The position numbers were made by a program, and so were the translations under genes. Shown in pieces: positions 49,500 through 59,943 of a stretch of DNA of 64,000 nucleotides. Origin of the DNA: Impatiens glandulifera. Taxonomy: Eukaryota > Streptophyta > Magnoliopsida > Ericales > Balsaminaceae. The stretch is from the NCBI RefSeq assembly GCF_907164915.1, contig NC_061862.1, forward strand, positions 88,708,846 to 88,772,845, written 5' to 3'. The stretch's first letter is position 1. Every line of letters starts with the position of its first letter. The notes beneath the pieces are model-generated. The model had not been told where the DNA came from. It searched no databases and worked only from the letters and a program-made list of their open reading frames with translations.

Positions 49500-49748
49500 A
49501 CCGTTTTTCCAAAAACCGACCACACATTACAAGTTTTGAATATTTATTCTAAATAATCAAAAAGGGAGAAATTGTTAGAAAAATTAAGTAGATTAATTTT
49601 AAACCGGCCACACATTACAATTTTTGAATATTTATTCTAAATAATCAAAAAGGGAGAAATTGTTAGAAAAATTAAGTAGATTAATTTTAAACCGGCCACA
49701 CATTACAATTTTTGAATATTTATTCTAAATAATCAAAAAGGGAGAAAT
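49500..49748 (+). repeat. Three 88-bp repeats each with a polypurine tract
   Basis: TCAAAAAGGGAGAAATTGTT occurs at 49557, 49645 and 49733, exactly 88 bases apart, the last one adjoining the 3' LTR. Each unit also holds CCGGCCACACATTACA and GAATATTTATTCTAAATAAT. Multiple polypurine tracts before the 3' LTR are a known Sirevirus feature. Confidence 0.9.
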
Positions 49749-51219
49749 TGTTAGAAAATAATTGTTAGAACTTAAAGGTTTAATGAATAGATAAATGAAG
49801 TTCAAATAAATATGTTAAACCGCTAAGTCATATCAAGTATATTAATTGGTTTAAATATAACAAGAAGCTGTTGTAGCGTAATGGTAAATACCTTTGTTTG
49901 TCACACAGGTGACCAAGGATTAAATCTCACTGGCTGCAAATAATATTTAAAGTTTTGCTATTTCAGGGAAACTGAGCATTCGCGGTTGGAAATATATATA
50001 TCGGTTTGAAGTAAAAGGCTCTGGTCAAATCGACTTGGTCAACCGGAGCTCGGTCAACCAGTTCAGTCAACCGGCTCAGAGTTCGGTCAACCGGATCGGT
50101 CAACCGACACTTAATGTAGCATGGCCGGTCATAAATGAGTTCCGGTTTATTAAATGCTCCGGTTGATTAAATGCAGTCGCTCTGGTAATAAATGCTCCGG
50201 TTATTAAATAAAATGTAGGTAGCTGTCAGGCATGCTTGTCTAAATCCAGAAGCAACCTCCAAGCAGCAGGTAGCTGTGAGGCATGCTTGTCTAAATCTAG
50301 AAGCAACCTCCAAGCTGTAGGTAGCTGTCAGCCATGCTTGTCCAAGATCTCTAGCAAATCTCTGAAACAGGCGGCCGGTTAAGTGCATGTCTGCCATGTG
50401 TCCAAAATGCAAACCGACTAAGTGCATGTCTGCCATGTGTCCAAAATGCAAACTGGCTAAGTGCATGTCTACCATGTGTCCAAATTGATTTGTCCAAAAG
50501 GAAAGGCGTGCAAGCCTATTGATCATTACCGGTTTCCAGCGGCCAATCTCCTGAAGAGAGAAAATATGATCGTTGTCATATTTTTCATATAAATAGAAGC
50601 CAAGGAAAAATTTTGAAAAGCATCAAAGTATCAAATTGTCAAAAACGGTTCTGATAATATTAAGACAAAGAAATAAATTCACGCGCGATCCAAAACTATT
50701 GTTTCATTTACCGAAAGTTTTACTATATTGTGTCATTTGTATTACATCAGAGTGAAGTGGTGTAACCAACGAGTAGCGAGTTAGGCTCGTCCGGCATTGT
50801 GTGAGTGTTGTAAACATTCAAGTTAGTGGAGATTCTTCTCATAATCTGAGAAGAAGGGGTGACGTAGGAGGGTTTGCTCCGAACATCCATAAAAAATCTT
50901 GTCTTGTGTTATTTTCTTTATTTCCGCTCACTCACTCTAAACTGAAATATCACTTATTTCAAACCGAACCGGTCCATTTCTCCATTATAACCGACTCCTC
51001 CTAAATACTCTCCAAACCGAATCGTATTCGTTGCTTCAGATTGAAACGGACATTTCCGCACTTGAACTCGGTTCAAGAGTCTGTGACAATCTGTGTAGTG
51101 CTAAGAGCGGTTTTAGTCTCTAACCGGACTATCACCAAATTGTGTTGCGTGTTGTAAGCGGTTACCCTTCCAGAAACCGAAAACACCCCGGTTCTCCAAA
51201 GGCGTCCCCGATCCTAACA
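49749..51219 (+). repeat. 3' LTR of deleted Copia element
   Basis: About 1.47 kb. Same layout as the 5' LTR but with fewer 51-bp units (near 50211-50345). It also has the tRNA-Asp-like stretch (49867-49937), U3 GGTCAACCGG words (50035-50110), a TATA box near 50585 and the end CGATCCTAACA. Many single-base differences from the 5' LTR show that the insertion is not recent. Confidence 0.9.
49867..49937 (+). other. tRNA-Asp-like sequence inside 3' LTR
   Basis: GCTGTTGTAGCGTAATGGTA then AATACC, TTTGTCACACAGGTGACC and GGATTAAATCTCACTGGC correspond base for base to the copy at 46533. It was therefore present in the LTR before transposition. Confidence 0.7.
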
Positions 51220-52276
51220 GGTTGCAAGTTCGAACCATATCTATAGCAATTTTAATTTTATTTTTAACCGTTTTAAGTTTATGAGCGGGTCAACCCACAA
51301 TCCGACCCAAGCATCTATTTACTCTCACATATATCTAAATTAACCACAGCTCTCGACCCGACAATCCGGACATTTTAAAAATTAAGCATCATTATATATA
51401 TATAGGTTAAAAAGTTGAACTTATATTGTTAAAATGTCACGCGTTTATCAAATTTTGGTTGAATTTAAAATATAAATTATTATTAGCCTAGTTGGTTAAA
51501 AGGTTGTACTTGTTTTGTTAGGTTGCAAGTTTGAACCGTACCTATAATATTTTTTATTTTATTTTTAACCGTTTTAAGTTTATGGGTGGGTTAACCCACA
51601 ATCCGACCCAAGTATCTATTAATCTCACATATATATCCAAATTAACCACAACTCTCGACCCGACAATCCGGACAATTTTAAAATTAAGCATCATTATATA
51701 TATATATACATATAGATTAGTTAGTTAAAATGTTGAACTTATATTGTTAAAATGTCACGCGTTTATCAAATTTTGGGTTGAATTTAAAATATAAAGTGTT
51801 ATTAGCCTAGTTGGTAAAAAGGTTAAACTTGTTTTGTTATGTTGCAAGTTCGAACCATACCTATAGCATTTTTAATTTTATTTTTAACCGTTTTAAGTTT
51901 ATGGGCGGGTCAACCCACAATCCGACCCAAGTATCCATTTACTCTCACATATATCCAAATTAACCACAACTCTCGACCCGACAATCCGAACACTTTAAAA
52001 GTTAAAATGTCACGCATTTATCAAATTTTGGGTTGAATTTAAAATATAAAGTGTTATTAGCCTAGTTGGTTAAAAGGTTATACTTCTTTTGTTATGTTGC
52101 AAGTTCGAACCATATCTATAACATTTTTAATTTTATTTTTAACCGTTTTAAGTTTATGGACGGGTCAACCCACAATCCGACCCAACTATCCATTTACTCT
52201 CACATATATCCAAATTAACCACAGTTCTCGACCCGACAATTCGAACACTTTAAAAATTAAGCATCATTATATATAT
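51220..52276 (+). repeat. tRNA-like tandem array, right part
   Basis: Resumes with GGTTGCAAGTTCGAACC of the unit split by the Copia element. It continues with units starting near 51477, 51796 and 52051. The unit starting 51796 is about 55 bases shorter owing to a deletion of its AT spacer. It ends at the LTR of the next Copia element. The repeated frame (RTIPIAFLILFLTVLSLWAG) is a by-product of the unit. Confidence 0.7.
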
Positions 52277-53494
52277 TGTTAGGATCGGGGACGCCCTTGG
52301 AGGACCGGGTTGTTTTTTCCGGTTTCGGGAAGGGTGACCGCTTACAACACACACACTTTGGTGATAGTCCGGTTAGAGACTATAACCGTTCTCAGCACTA
52401 CACAATCTGTCACAGACTCTTGAACCGGGTTCAAGGGCGGAAATGTCTGTTTCAAGTTGAAGCAACTTATGCGACTTTAGATGATGTTTTAGGAGGAGTC
52501 GGTTTTATGGATATGAGTGACCGATTTTAGGAGTATGATTAGTTTGAGGTTAGGCTAAGTAATAAAAGCAAAGGAAAGAACACGAGACAAGGATTTGTTT
52601 ATGGATGTTCGGAGCAAACCCTCCTACGTCACCCCTTCTTCTCAGGTTATGAGAAGGATCTCCACTAACTTTTATAGTTAACAATAGTACCTCCGGTCGA
52701 GCCCAACTTCGCTACTCGCCGGTTACACCAAACTCACACTTTGATGTAATACAACAACTCAACACAACAACACACAAAAAGCTTCCTGTTTTAGACACAC
52801 CGGTTTTGGAATAAAATAGTTTATCTCTCTAGAACTTAATGCGTTTCGTAATTCGTGACTTTACAACTTTCAGAACTGATGATACGTTAAATGAAGACGA
52901 CTCGTCTTCCTTTTATAGCTGAGAAGAGCCAACGGTCGTTTTTCTTCTCTCTCTTTTGGATTGGTTGATCGTTATCACGCCTGGTGCAGAGAGGTTGCTT
53001 GCACGCTTCATTTTCCTCAACACCTGGCAGTCATGCAGGCAGCTCTGAGCAGAAGATGACGTAGCCGGTTTTCAGATTTGGACACATGTTTGGCATGCAC
53101 CTCTGGTTGTCAACTTCGGATCAATAAAGCATCATTGCTTTCCTCGCATGCTTCCGATCGGATCTGATCTTCTTTTATTCTTTCAAGACACGTTTCTTTC
53201 GTCATGGTACGTCATTCTTGAAGTTTGAATCTTCCGGTTTTTGTGTCTTGTGCAGTATGATCCGGCTGGTATGCAAGTTTTTGTCTTGGCTAACCGGTTG
53301 CTTGAGAGAGTGAAAACCGGTTCCTCTGATCTTTAACTTGATCACTTGGAACTGATTTCTTTGAAGTATAGCAGCAACCGGTTTTGATATCCCAACCGGT
53401 TCATACGGTTTTGATCTGTACCTGCACATGAAAGTTAACAACTGTTTAGTTCGTCTGTCCGGTTCCAAAATTAACTTACTTAATTTTTCTATCA
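52277..53494 (-). repeat. 3' LTR of large Copia element
   Basis: On the minus strand it runs from TGATAGAAAAATTAAG (53494) to GGGCGTCCCCGATCCTAACA (52277). R/U5 resembles that of the smaller element (GGAGATCCTTCTCATAA, GGAGGGTTTGCTCCGAACAT). A TATA box, GCTATAAAAGGAAG, is at 52908-52920. U3 is rich in AACCGGTT words but lacks the tRNA-like stretch and the 51-bp repeat. The start is uncertain by one 90-bp unit because the tract repeat overlaps it. Confidence 0.8.
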
Positions 53495-53750
53495 ATTTCT
53501 CCCTTTTTGATTATTTAGAATAAATATTCAAAACATGTAATGTGTGGCCGTTTTCGAAAATTAACTTACTTAATTTTTCTATCAATTTCTCCCTTTTTGA
53601 TTATTTAGAATAAATATTCAAAACATGTAATGTGTGGCCGGTTTCGAAAATTAACTTACTTAATTTTTCTATCAATTTCTCCCTTTTTGATTATTTAGAA
53701 TAAATATTCAAAACATGTAATGTGTGGCCGGTTTCGAAAATTAACTTGTG
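53471..53750 (-). repeat. Three 90-bp repeats each with a polypurine tract
   Basis: TTAACTTACTTAATTTTTCT recurs at 53471, 53561 and 53651, with a partial fourth at 53741, exactly 90 bases apart. Each holds the complement of CAAAAAGGGAGAAATTGATA. It is equivalent to the 88-bp repeats at 49500-49748. Confidence 0.9.
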
Positions 53751-53893
53751 TTTGATTGTTTCTGAAGAAAAAGTGTTTCAAAGGCATATGTTTGAATTTT
53801 CAAAAATATATGTTGAAAATGCCATAAAAAATAACATAACCAAGTTCCGAGTCATAATTAAACATAAGCTGTTTTGACGGAAGTAAAGAGAGA

Positions 53894-56782
53894 TTAGGGC
53901 TTGGATGGTCCCCCCTTGTGAAGCTCCTTTTCCGGTGCTTTCTCAAGCTGTCTTCTTTCTTCTTCCTCTCTTGCCTTCCACTCCCTCTCACGTCTTTCAG
54001 CATCAATCATCATTCTGGCCCATACACTTGAATGACCGGTACCCTTTTTCTTGAACCCAAAATTGGTACAGACTGGTTTTGGTGGAGGAGGTGGCGGAGC
54101 GATAATTTGTCTTACGCTTGGAGTTGCGGTTGATTCTTCGGTTGTCCTTCTCTTCCGTTGGTTAAGTTCCTCAGCATCTTCTTCTTCTTCTTCTTCATCA
54201 AGCGGTTGTGCATTCAGCACGACTGGTACAACTACTCTTTGTTCTTCCCGCTTGACCACGTTCTTAACTGCACTTCGTTTCTTCTTGTTCCTTGTATCCA
54301 TTGAGTGAGACGATTGAACATGTTGGAGTTTCTGGATGTTGTCCTGTTCTTCCTCGTTGCATTGTTGGGCAAGCGCGTAGTCTTTGTCTTCAATCTCCTT
54401 CTGTAACCGTTCCCTTTCTATCTCTTCCTCTTGCAACTTCTTTGCGGTTTCAGCATCCGTTTCGATTTGCGTTTGAGTTGTGCTGACTTGAACCTTGGAC
54501 ATCTCCCCGATTTGGATGGTCATTGCCTGCAACATGTCTAACAATGGAGCGGTTGCGGTTTGGACAGACTCGGCGATCAAAGATTTGATTGAGGTCTGCA
54601 TGGCCGTATCTATCATGGACTTTATCGTGTTGGACAAATTAGCTTCAGCCGTTGCAATCCTCTCATCGGTTGCGGTTTTATAGCTTCCAAGGCATGAATC
54701 AATTTTCTCAATTACCGCTTACTTTACTTGATCGAATTCAGGAGCCTTAGTCGTTTGAGAGGATTCTGGTTCCAGGTTTTCATTCGTTTCGGATGTCTCA
54801 CCGGCCGCATAGAAAGGCTTACTTTGATAAAAGTCGGCATTATTGAGTTGGCGTTGACAACTTTTCCTCCACTGCACATCACAATGAGCGAGATTTTGGA
54901 CAAGCTGTTCTCGCACCGCGAGAAACCGTTCGGTCATTCTCATTTCAATCGGAGATAGCGACTTTCCTTGAGTTTCTTGAAAGGCATTCTCCACCGCTTG
55001 CAACCGAGCGTTTTCAAGGATTACTGCTGTTTTGCTAAAGGCAGGTTGAATAAGGTTGGTGTTAGCTAACTGAAGGGCCCTCTCTTCCAGCATGATGAGC
55101 TTGTCCCAATATTTGTTGCCGTTCAAACCTGGAGCCATGTCGGATATTTTTGTTTCACATCGGAGCTTCACCCACAGGATATATGGAGCTATCGTTTCAC
55201 TGGCACCCTTGTTCATGTCCCTGATGAGTTCCTCGAAGACTTCATCTTCCTCCTCTGCGGTAAAGGTAACCTCATCCCCGGTTATGGCTTCTGGTTGGGG
55301 ACCGCTTTGCAGCGTACCCTGTCCTGTTACCGATGTATCTTCTATAAGAACCCCCTTGCCTTTGTTGACCTGAACAGAACCTTCAGGTATTGTCGCTGAG
55401 TCAGATAGCCCATCTCGAGCCAATCGGTTTTCTGGAGCTGTCTTGCCTCCTGCGGAACCGGAAGGTTCCTGTTCTTCAAAATTTTCCTCCTGAGCCGGAG
55501 GGGTAAGATCTGCTGTTTTGGCTGTTTCTTCGACCGGTTGTGCTTCACTCTGATCAGGTATATCAACCTGATCAACTGGCTTCCGACGACTTGAAACATC
55601 GTCCTCTTCGGTTTCCTTTGTGATCTCTTGGACCACATTATCAATTGCTTCTGAGGTATTCAAGCCCACATTGACTAATACCTCTTCAACTCGTTTACTT
55701 GGTGACTTGGAGGTTTCAGAGTGAATGCTTACCTCTGCTTCCTCCTTGGAAACGGACTGGTTTTCTTGGCTCCCCGAAGATTCGGTTTGCCTTGGAGAAT
55801 GAGATGGAACGGGGGTAGGAACGACGGTGTTGATGGGAATGGGTTGAAAGACGTCTACGGTTCTTTCTGGTGGATTATCCGAGGAAAGCGTTTTCTCGGA
55901 GTCCGCCGGTTTCTTTGAACTCTTCCTCGCAGCTACCTTCTTCCTCCTCTTCGGTTCTGGTGAGGCTTCGGTTTCAACCGCTTTTCTCGCCGGTTTCTTC
56001 TGTCTGGTTTCTTCTTCAGCCGGAGCCGAGGAACTGGCTCCTTTGGACGACTTTGTTTTTGAGGATTTGGGTTTGATCGTCTTCTCCGGTTTTTCGATCA
56101 TTGACTCTGAGTCAAGAATAGTGGAGATTGGAAGCGGTTTACCTTCACCTAGTTCCACATTAAGGAACTCGAGCATTTTGACGATCTGCATTGCAAAGGC
56201 CTGCACCCGACCATCTTTCTTTATCACCATCTGGCAAAATTCTTCGTAGATGACGTATCCCAAATCCACCTTGTCACCGCGGACAATGGCCAACAGCATT
56301 CTGAGTTTGAGTTTCGTCAGGTTGTCAAAATTTCCTCCTCTTCCCTGAAGTGAGCGGGCGATGACAGTCAACAACCATCTGTATTCCGGTTTTAGCTTGT
56401 TCCTCCGGCTAGAATGGATCACCAGATCTTGTCCTGAGAAAGAGACCACCAACCGGGCAGCATTTGATTCTGCATTGGTTAAATCAATCTTCAGGTCCAG
56501 ACCTGTGTTGGGCAGACCGAGAGCCTCAGCAAAAAGCTCTTCGGTGATGAGAATGGCCTTCCCGTTGACTGTGGCCGAGATCTTCCTTTTTGACAGTGTC
56601 GCCGTCGCCAGGAACTCCGTCACCGCCGCCGGATAAATGATGAACGGACCAGACAGAAACTTTTCCAGCCTAGAATCTCTTAGAAGTTGAAGAACAACCT
56701 TGTTTTTATCATCAGCATGTTCGTCAATATCTGCGAAATCCACTTGTAACATCCATTGGAATGGAGCTTTGCTCAGATCCAT
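53894..56782 (-). pseudogene. Gene C: retrotransposon-borne protein with ALGLP-type domain and coiled tail
   Basis: ATG at 56782 (MDLSKAPFQWMLQVDFADID) opens a 687-codon frame ending in TAA at 54719-54721. The same frame continues without another stop to 53894, so the original protein was about 960 residues with one premature stop. Residues 1-215 form the domain shared with genes A and B (SRLEKFLSGPFIIYPAAVTE, LFAEALGLPNTGLD, YRWLLTVIARSL). Next comes a disordered Lys/Ser/Glu-rich part with a basic cluster (PEPKRRKKVAARKSSKKP, possible nuclear signal), then helical sequence. The part after the stop is coiled-coil-like (EEEIERERLQKEIEDKD) with a proline run. The domain resembles proteins I recall from asterid genomes. 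Function is unknown. Confidence 0.75.
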
Positions 56783-56895
56783 GATGATTTTGAGAAGAAG
56801 ATATGAAGAACGATGAAGATCGGAGAGAGGAAAGCTTTGAAGATCTGGAAATTGGTAGAGAGAGAAAGCACAAGAGTTGAATGAGAAGTTGTGAA

Positions 56896-56908
56896 CTTAT
56901 ATATATGG
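56896..56908 (-). promoter_or_regulatory. TATA box of gene C
   Basis: CCATATATATAAG on the minus strand lies about 115-125 bases before the gene C ATG. It is followed by a CT-rich leader (CTTTCTCTCTCTACC) and ATCATGG at the start codon. Genes A and B have the same arrangement. Confidence 0.65.
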
Positions 56909-57297
56909 CGGTTCCGAGCGGTTTGAAGATGAACCGTCGATTGATGTTTTTGGCGCCAACTTTCCCTCCAAAAGTTACTGCCGTAACTTTCGGCGGTAAA
57001 AGCGGAAAACCCATGGGCGGTAAATTTTGGGAGGTAAAACCGTGGGCGGTTACGGTTTTTTCAAATTTTTCATTTTTGCTTGAGGTTCTGGTTTTACTTG
57101 AAGACTTTCTTACCGGAAGTTTTTGGGTTAACTTGAAGCTTTTGTATAAGTTTAGACAACCGGAAGGAAAAATATGAATGAAAACCGGAGACTTTGAAGA
57201 TTAAAATATTTCATAAATAAATAAAGTGGTGAACATTTAAGCGGTTTTGGTCGTACAACAAAATGACCAGAAACCGGAGAATAAAAAGAAAGAGAAT
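56909..57297. other. Spacer between genes B and C
   Basis: Promoter side of gene C and 3' flank of gene B. It contains tandem GGCGG(T/C)AA-type words near 56970-57050 (GGCGGTAAAAGCGG, GGGCGGTAAATTTTGG, GGGCGGTTACGG), which may be upstream elements. No coding frame is supported. Confidence 0.5.
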
Positions 57298-58059
57298 TTA
57301 GTCTTCTGTGAACCATCCTCCTTCCATCCTCCTTTCATACCACTTTTCCATGGTGTTTTGAGGAAACCGTTCCTCAATTCTTGTTAACCACTTGTGTATC
57401 ATGAGTATGGAGATGGTGTTGGATGGTCCAACCGGAACACCGGTTCCAAGGTTGCGACGCTTGGACATCAGGAACCGGGTGATTTGAGGAGCGTAACTGG
57501 TCCTTCCTCTTGCAGCGGTCATGAGCTGCTTCAGTTTGTTGTAGAGGTAGGTGGCCCAGTTGATGGAGGAGTTGCGAATGATGGCTATCATAATGTCGAA
57601 TGCCTCCCGGCTGTAGTTCTGGTTCGGCATTCGGCCTATGATAGACCTTTAGACCAAATCGTGAAAGAGTTGGTAGTGAGGAGCGAGATTTTCTTTCTTC
57701 CCAAAGTCCTTGATCGGAGTGTAGGAAGAAGAGAAGATCCTTAACAAGTCTTCCTTAGCCGGTAGGTATGGCGTTGGGAAATCAGAAAAACCTTCAGTCG
57801 GAAGGTGAAAGAAGTTGGCGAATTCCTCCTCGGTAAATTGGAAGAATTGGTCGTCGACGATGGTGCGGATGCTGCCATCATCTAAAATATGACCATTGTT
57901 GAAAAATTCACACACCTCCTCCACGAGGATGGTGTCTGAACCTTTAAGGAAACCTTGCAGCCCAGAATCTATGATATGCTGAAAGATGCAATCATAGTAT
58001 GCGCTATCTTTGATATCTTCAAAATCGATGATAAGAGTGTTTCTGAGTTCTGCAGACAT
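57298..58059 (-). pseudogene. Gene B: paralogue of genes A and C, one in-frame TAA
   Basis: ATG at 58059 (MSAELRNTLIIDFEDIKDSA) opens the frame. TAA at 57649-57651 interrupts it after HYQLFHDLV, and the same frame goes on (RSIIGRMPNQNYSREAFDIM) to TAG/TGA-side end at 57298, 253 codons in all. Aligned with gene A: DSGLQGFLKG with RSGLRSFLEN, VCEFFNNG with VVEIFFQTG, EEEFANFFHLPTEGFSD with ETDFAVHCGLPNEGVTD, INWATYLYNKLKQLM with VNWS...YLKKML, and SYAPQITRFL with GYAPQLSGF. No known catalytic motif, signal peptide or membrane helix is seen. Function unknown. Confidence 0.75.
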
Positions 58060-58165
58060 GATGATGAAGAGGGTGTGAGGAAGGTTTTGGAAGGACTTTC
58101 TGAACTTTCAAGTTTGAGAGAGAAGGAATGCTTGAAGCGTGTTTTGAAAATGAGGGAATGAGCCT

Positions 58166-58178
58166 CCTTTTATAGCTT
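58166..58178 (-). promoter_or_regulatory. TATA box of gene B
   Basis: AAGCTATAAAAGG on the minus strand lies about 110 bases before the gene B ATG, with a TTCCTTCTCTCTC leader and ATCATCATG at the start. Confidence 0.7.
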
Positions 58179-58179
58179 G

Positions 58180-58499
58180 GAATGGATGAGAGCATTTAAT
58201 GAGAACATTTGAAAAATCTAGCTGTTTATGTCTAGTCATTAATGTCTTTGTGATTTTCCAAGAGAATAAAGGCATGTCTTGTCTAGTCAAGTCAGGCATG
58301 CTTTTTGATAATGAGAATTTCTGTTTCCAAGAGATTTGATTTGATTTTTGATACGGCACATTGAATATTTGATCATTAATGATTTTTAAGTTTAAAAGAG
58401 GAAAGAAATCTGATTCATTGATTGATGATCAAAACCGGTAGTACAACAAAATTACCGGTTTTGGAAAGAAAATAAAGTTTGGACAGAGGAAATGATAGG
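58180..58499. other. Spacer between genes A and B
   Basis: Promoter side of gene B and 3' flank of gene A. It contains ACCGGTT words near 58434-58462. No coding frame is supported. Confidence 0.5.
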
Positions 58500-59237
58500 C
58501 TAGACGTTGGATGATTCAGCCGCTTGATTTCTTCTAGCTTTCACCGCTTCCCACCGGTCGATCATCTCCTGTACTCTTTCCTTGGTGAGCACATGCCTTG
58601 GATGGAGAGTTACGAATGGTCCGGAGTGGATGTCCAGACTTGCACAAAAACCGCTCAGCTGAGGAGCGTAGCCAGTTTTGTTGGAAAGGAGCATCTTCTT
58701 CAGGTAACTGAAGATGATCTAGGACCAGTTAACCGGTGTCCCAACCGTTACAGCAATCATCATCTCGAAGAGCCTTTGGGTGTAGTAGTAACTCTTCTCT
58801 CTGCACAAGACAGATTTTCCCAGGATCTCGCAGAGAAGCTGGTACTTATGAGACAGTTGGCTTTTAGCACCCTAGGGTTTAACCGGGATATCAGATCCTG
58901 AGAACCGGCGACACATCTCTTCCATTGTCACCGGGGAGTATGTTAGGTCGGTTACCCCTTCATTGGGCAAACCACAGTGTACAGCGAAATCCGTCTCGCT
59001 GAATAAGAATTTTTGACCGTAGACTTGTGCAACGATGATATCTCGGTGCACTTCCTTTCCGGTTTGGAAGAATATTTCGACTACTAGGTAGTCAAGAATA
59101 AATCTATTCTCTAGGAAACTCCTTAGCCCGCTTCTTTCTATAGCTAAGAACATTTCTTTGACTTCATGATCTTCATATTGGTAGATTGAGTCAAAATCTG
59201 CCAATAGAATTTTCTTTGCTAAGGAGTTGGAGTTCAT
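58500..59237 (-). pseudogene. Gene A: paralogue of genes B and C, two in-frame TAG codons
   Basis: ATG at 59237 (MNSNSLAKKILLADFDSIYQ) opens a 246-codon frame broken by TAG at 58872-58874 (after SGSDIPVKP) and at 58719-58721 (after TPVNWS). The sequence between and after the stops remains in phase and matches gene B (LGKSVLCREKSYYYTQRLFE, YLKKMLLSNKTGYAPQ). The domain has SGLRSFLENRFILDYLVVEI near residues 36-55 and the FAVHCGLPNEGVTDL motif near residues 83-97. No enzymatic motif is visible. It lies directly after pol in the position of the Sirevirus env-like frame, but no transmembrane segment or signal peptide is seen. Confidence 0.75.
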
Positions 59238-59318
59238 GTTCTTGAGAGAGAGGATTTATCTCAAGAATGATATTTGTGAATAGTGATCTTGTGAAGTTTT
59301 TGTGAAGGATTATAGTTG

Positions 59319-59330
59319 GTTTATATAGCC
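59319..59330 (-). promoter_or_regulatory. TATA box of gene A
   Basis: GGCTATATAAACC on the minus strand lies about 85-90 bases before the gene A ATG. Its position matches the TATA boxes of genes B and C. Confidence 0.7.
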
Positions 59331-59943
59331 CGAGGTTCGGCTGGTATTAATGAGTTTAAGCATGCTTGATGATGTCATCAGCTACTTAATAGACCTTAAC
59401 TTGTTGAAGTAACTAAAGTTTATTTCCAAGATAAAATCTAATTATTACCAAGATAACAATGATGACAAATATCTATTGACAAGATGTGAGTCTCCCTCTC
59501 TTGATGATGGACACATGTCGTCATCTTGATTGTGGTAGACTTGTTTTTATTGATTACAGGCTTCATTTGTCAAAATATGCATGAAAACTTAGCCAGTCAT
59601 CCCAGGTTAACCGGAAAAGTTCATTCCATCAGACCAGAATGCATTTGTACTAAGCGGTTTTCCATGACCGGTTTTAGTAGGATATTTTCTTCCGATTGTG
59701 AAGAAACGTTGATTTATGTTAACATTTGTTCAACTTTGGATTTGTTCTATCCACTTCAACCCGGTTATTTCAACCGTATAGTAAATATACATTTGATTTG
59801 AAATTATGAAGTGATCGGGCATAACCGGAGACTTCCTCCCGATTAACATATTTGATTTATTAATGGCCCATTTGAATATGGTTTAAGAAGCTTTAGCTTC
59901 TCCCTGAACACATATCCCGGTTTCTTACATGCATACATGATCA
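59331..59943. other. Spacer between pol and gene A
   Basis: Non-coding sequence between the RNase H stop and the gene A promoter, with a few ACCGG(T/A) words. The plus-strand frame at 59526-59801 has no recognisable features. Confidence 0.5.

Larger units (their letters stand above)
46412..51219 (+). mobile_element. Internally deleted Copia (Sirevirus-like) LTR retrotransposon
   Basis: The element starts TGTTAG, ends CTAACA and is flanked by the 5-bp target duplication GGTTG (46407-46411 and 51220-51224). Order: 5' LTR, primer site TGGTATCAGAGC, gag with one stop, the last few codons of RNase H, three 88-bp polypurine-tract repeats, 3' LTR. Protease, integrase and nearly all reverse transcriptase are gone. 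It cannot move alone, but the ends needed for mobilisation in trans are present. Relationship to the element at 52277-64000 is clear from gag, LTR R/U5 and tract repeats. Confidence 0.9.

Noticed and set aside
45776..52282. Repeated frame beginning M-Q/L-x-R-T-I-P-I-A-F in the tRNA-like array
   Set aside because: The same frame recurs because the unit recurs. It covers the B-box and spacer and has no protein-family features.
58500..59237. Introns around the stops in genes A and B
   Set aside because: The sequence on both sides of each stop stays in the same frame and aligns with the paralogue without a gap, so simple nonsense changes explain it better.
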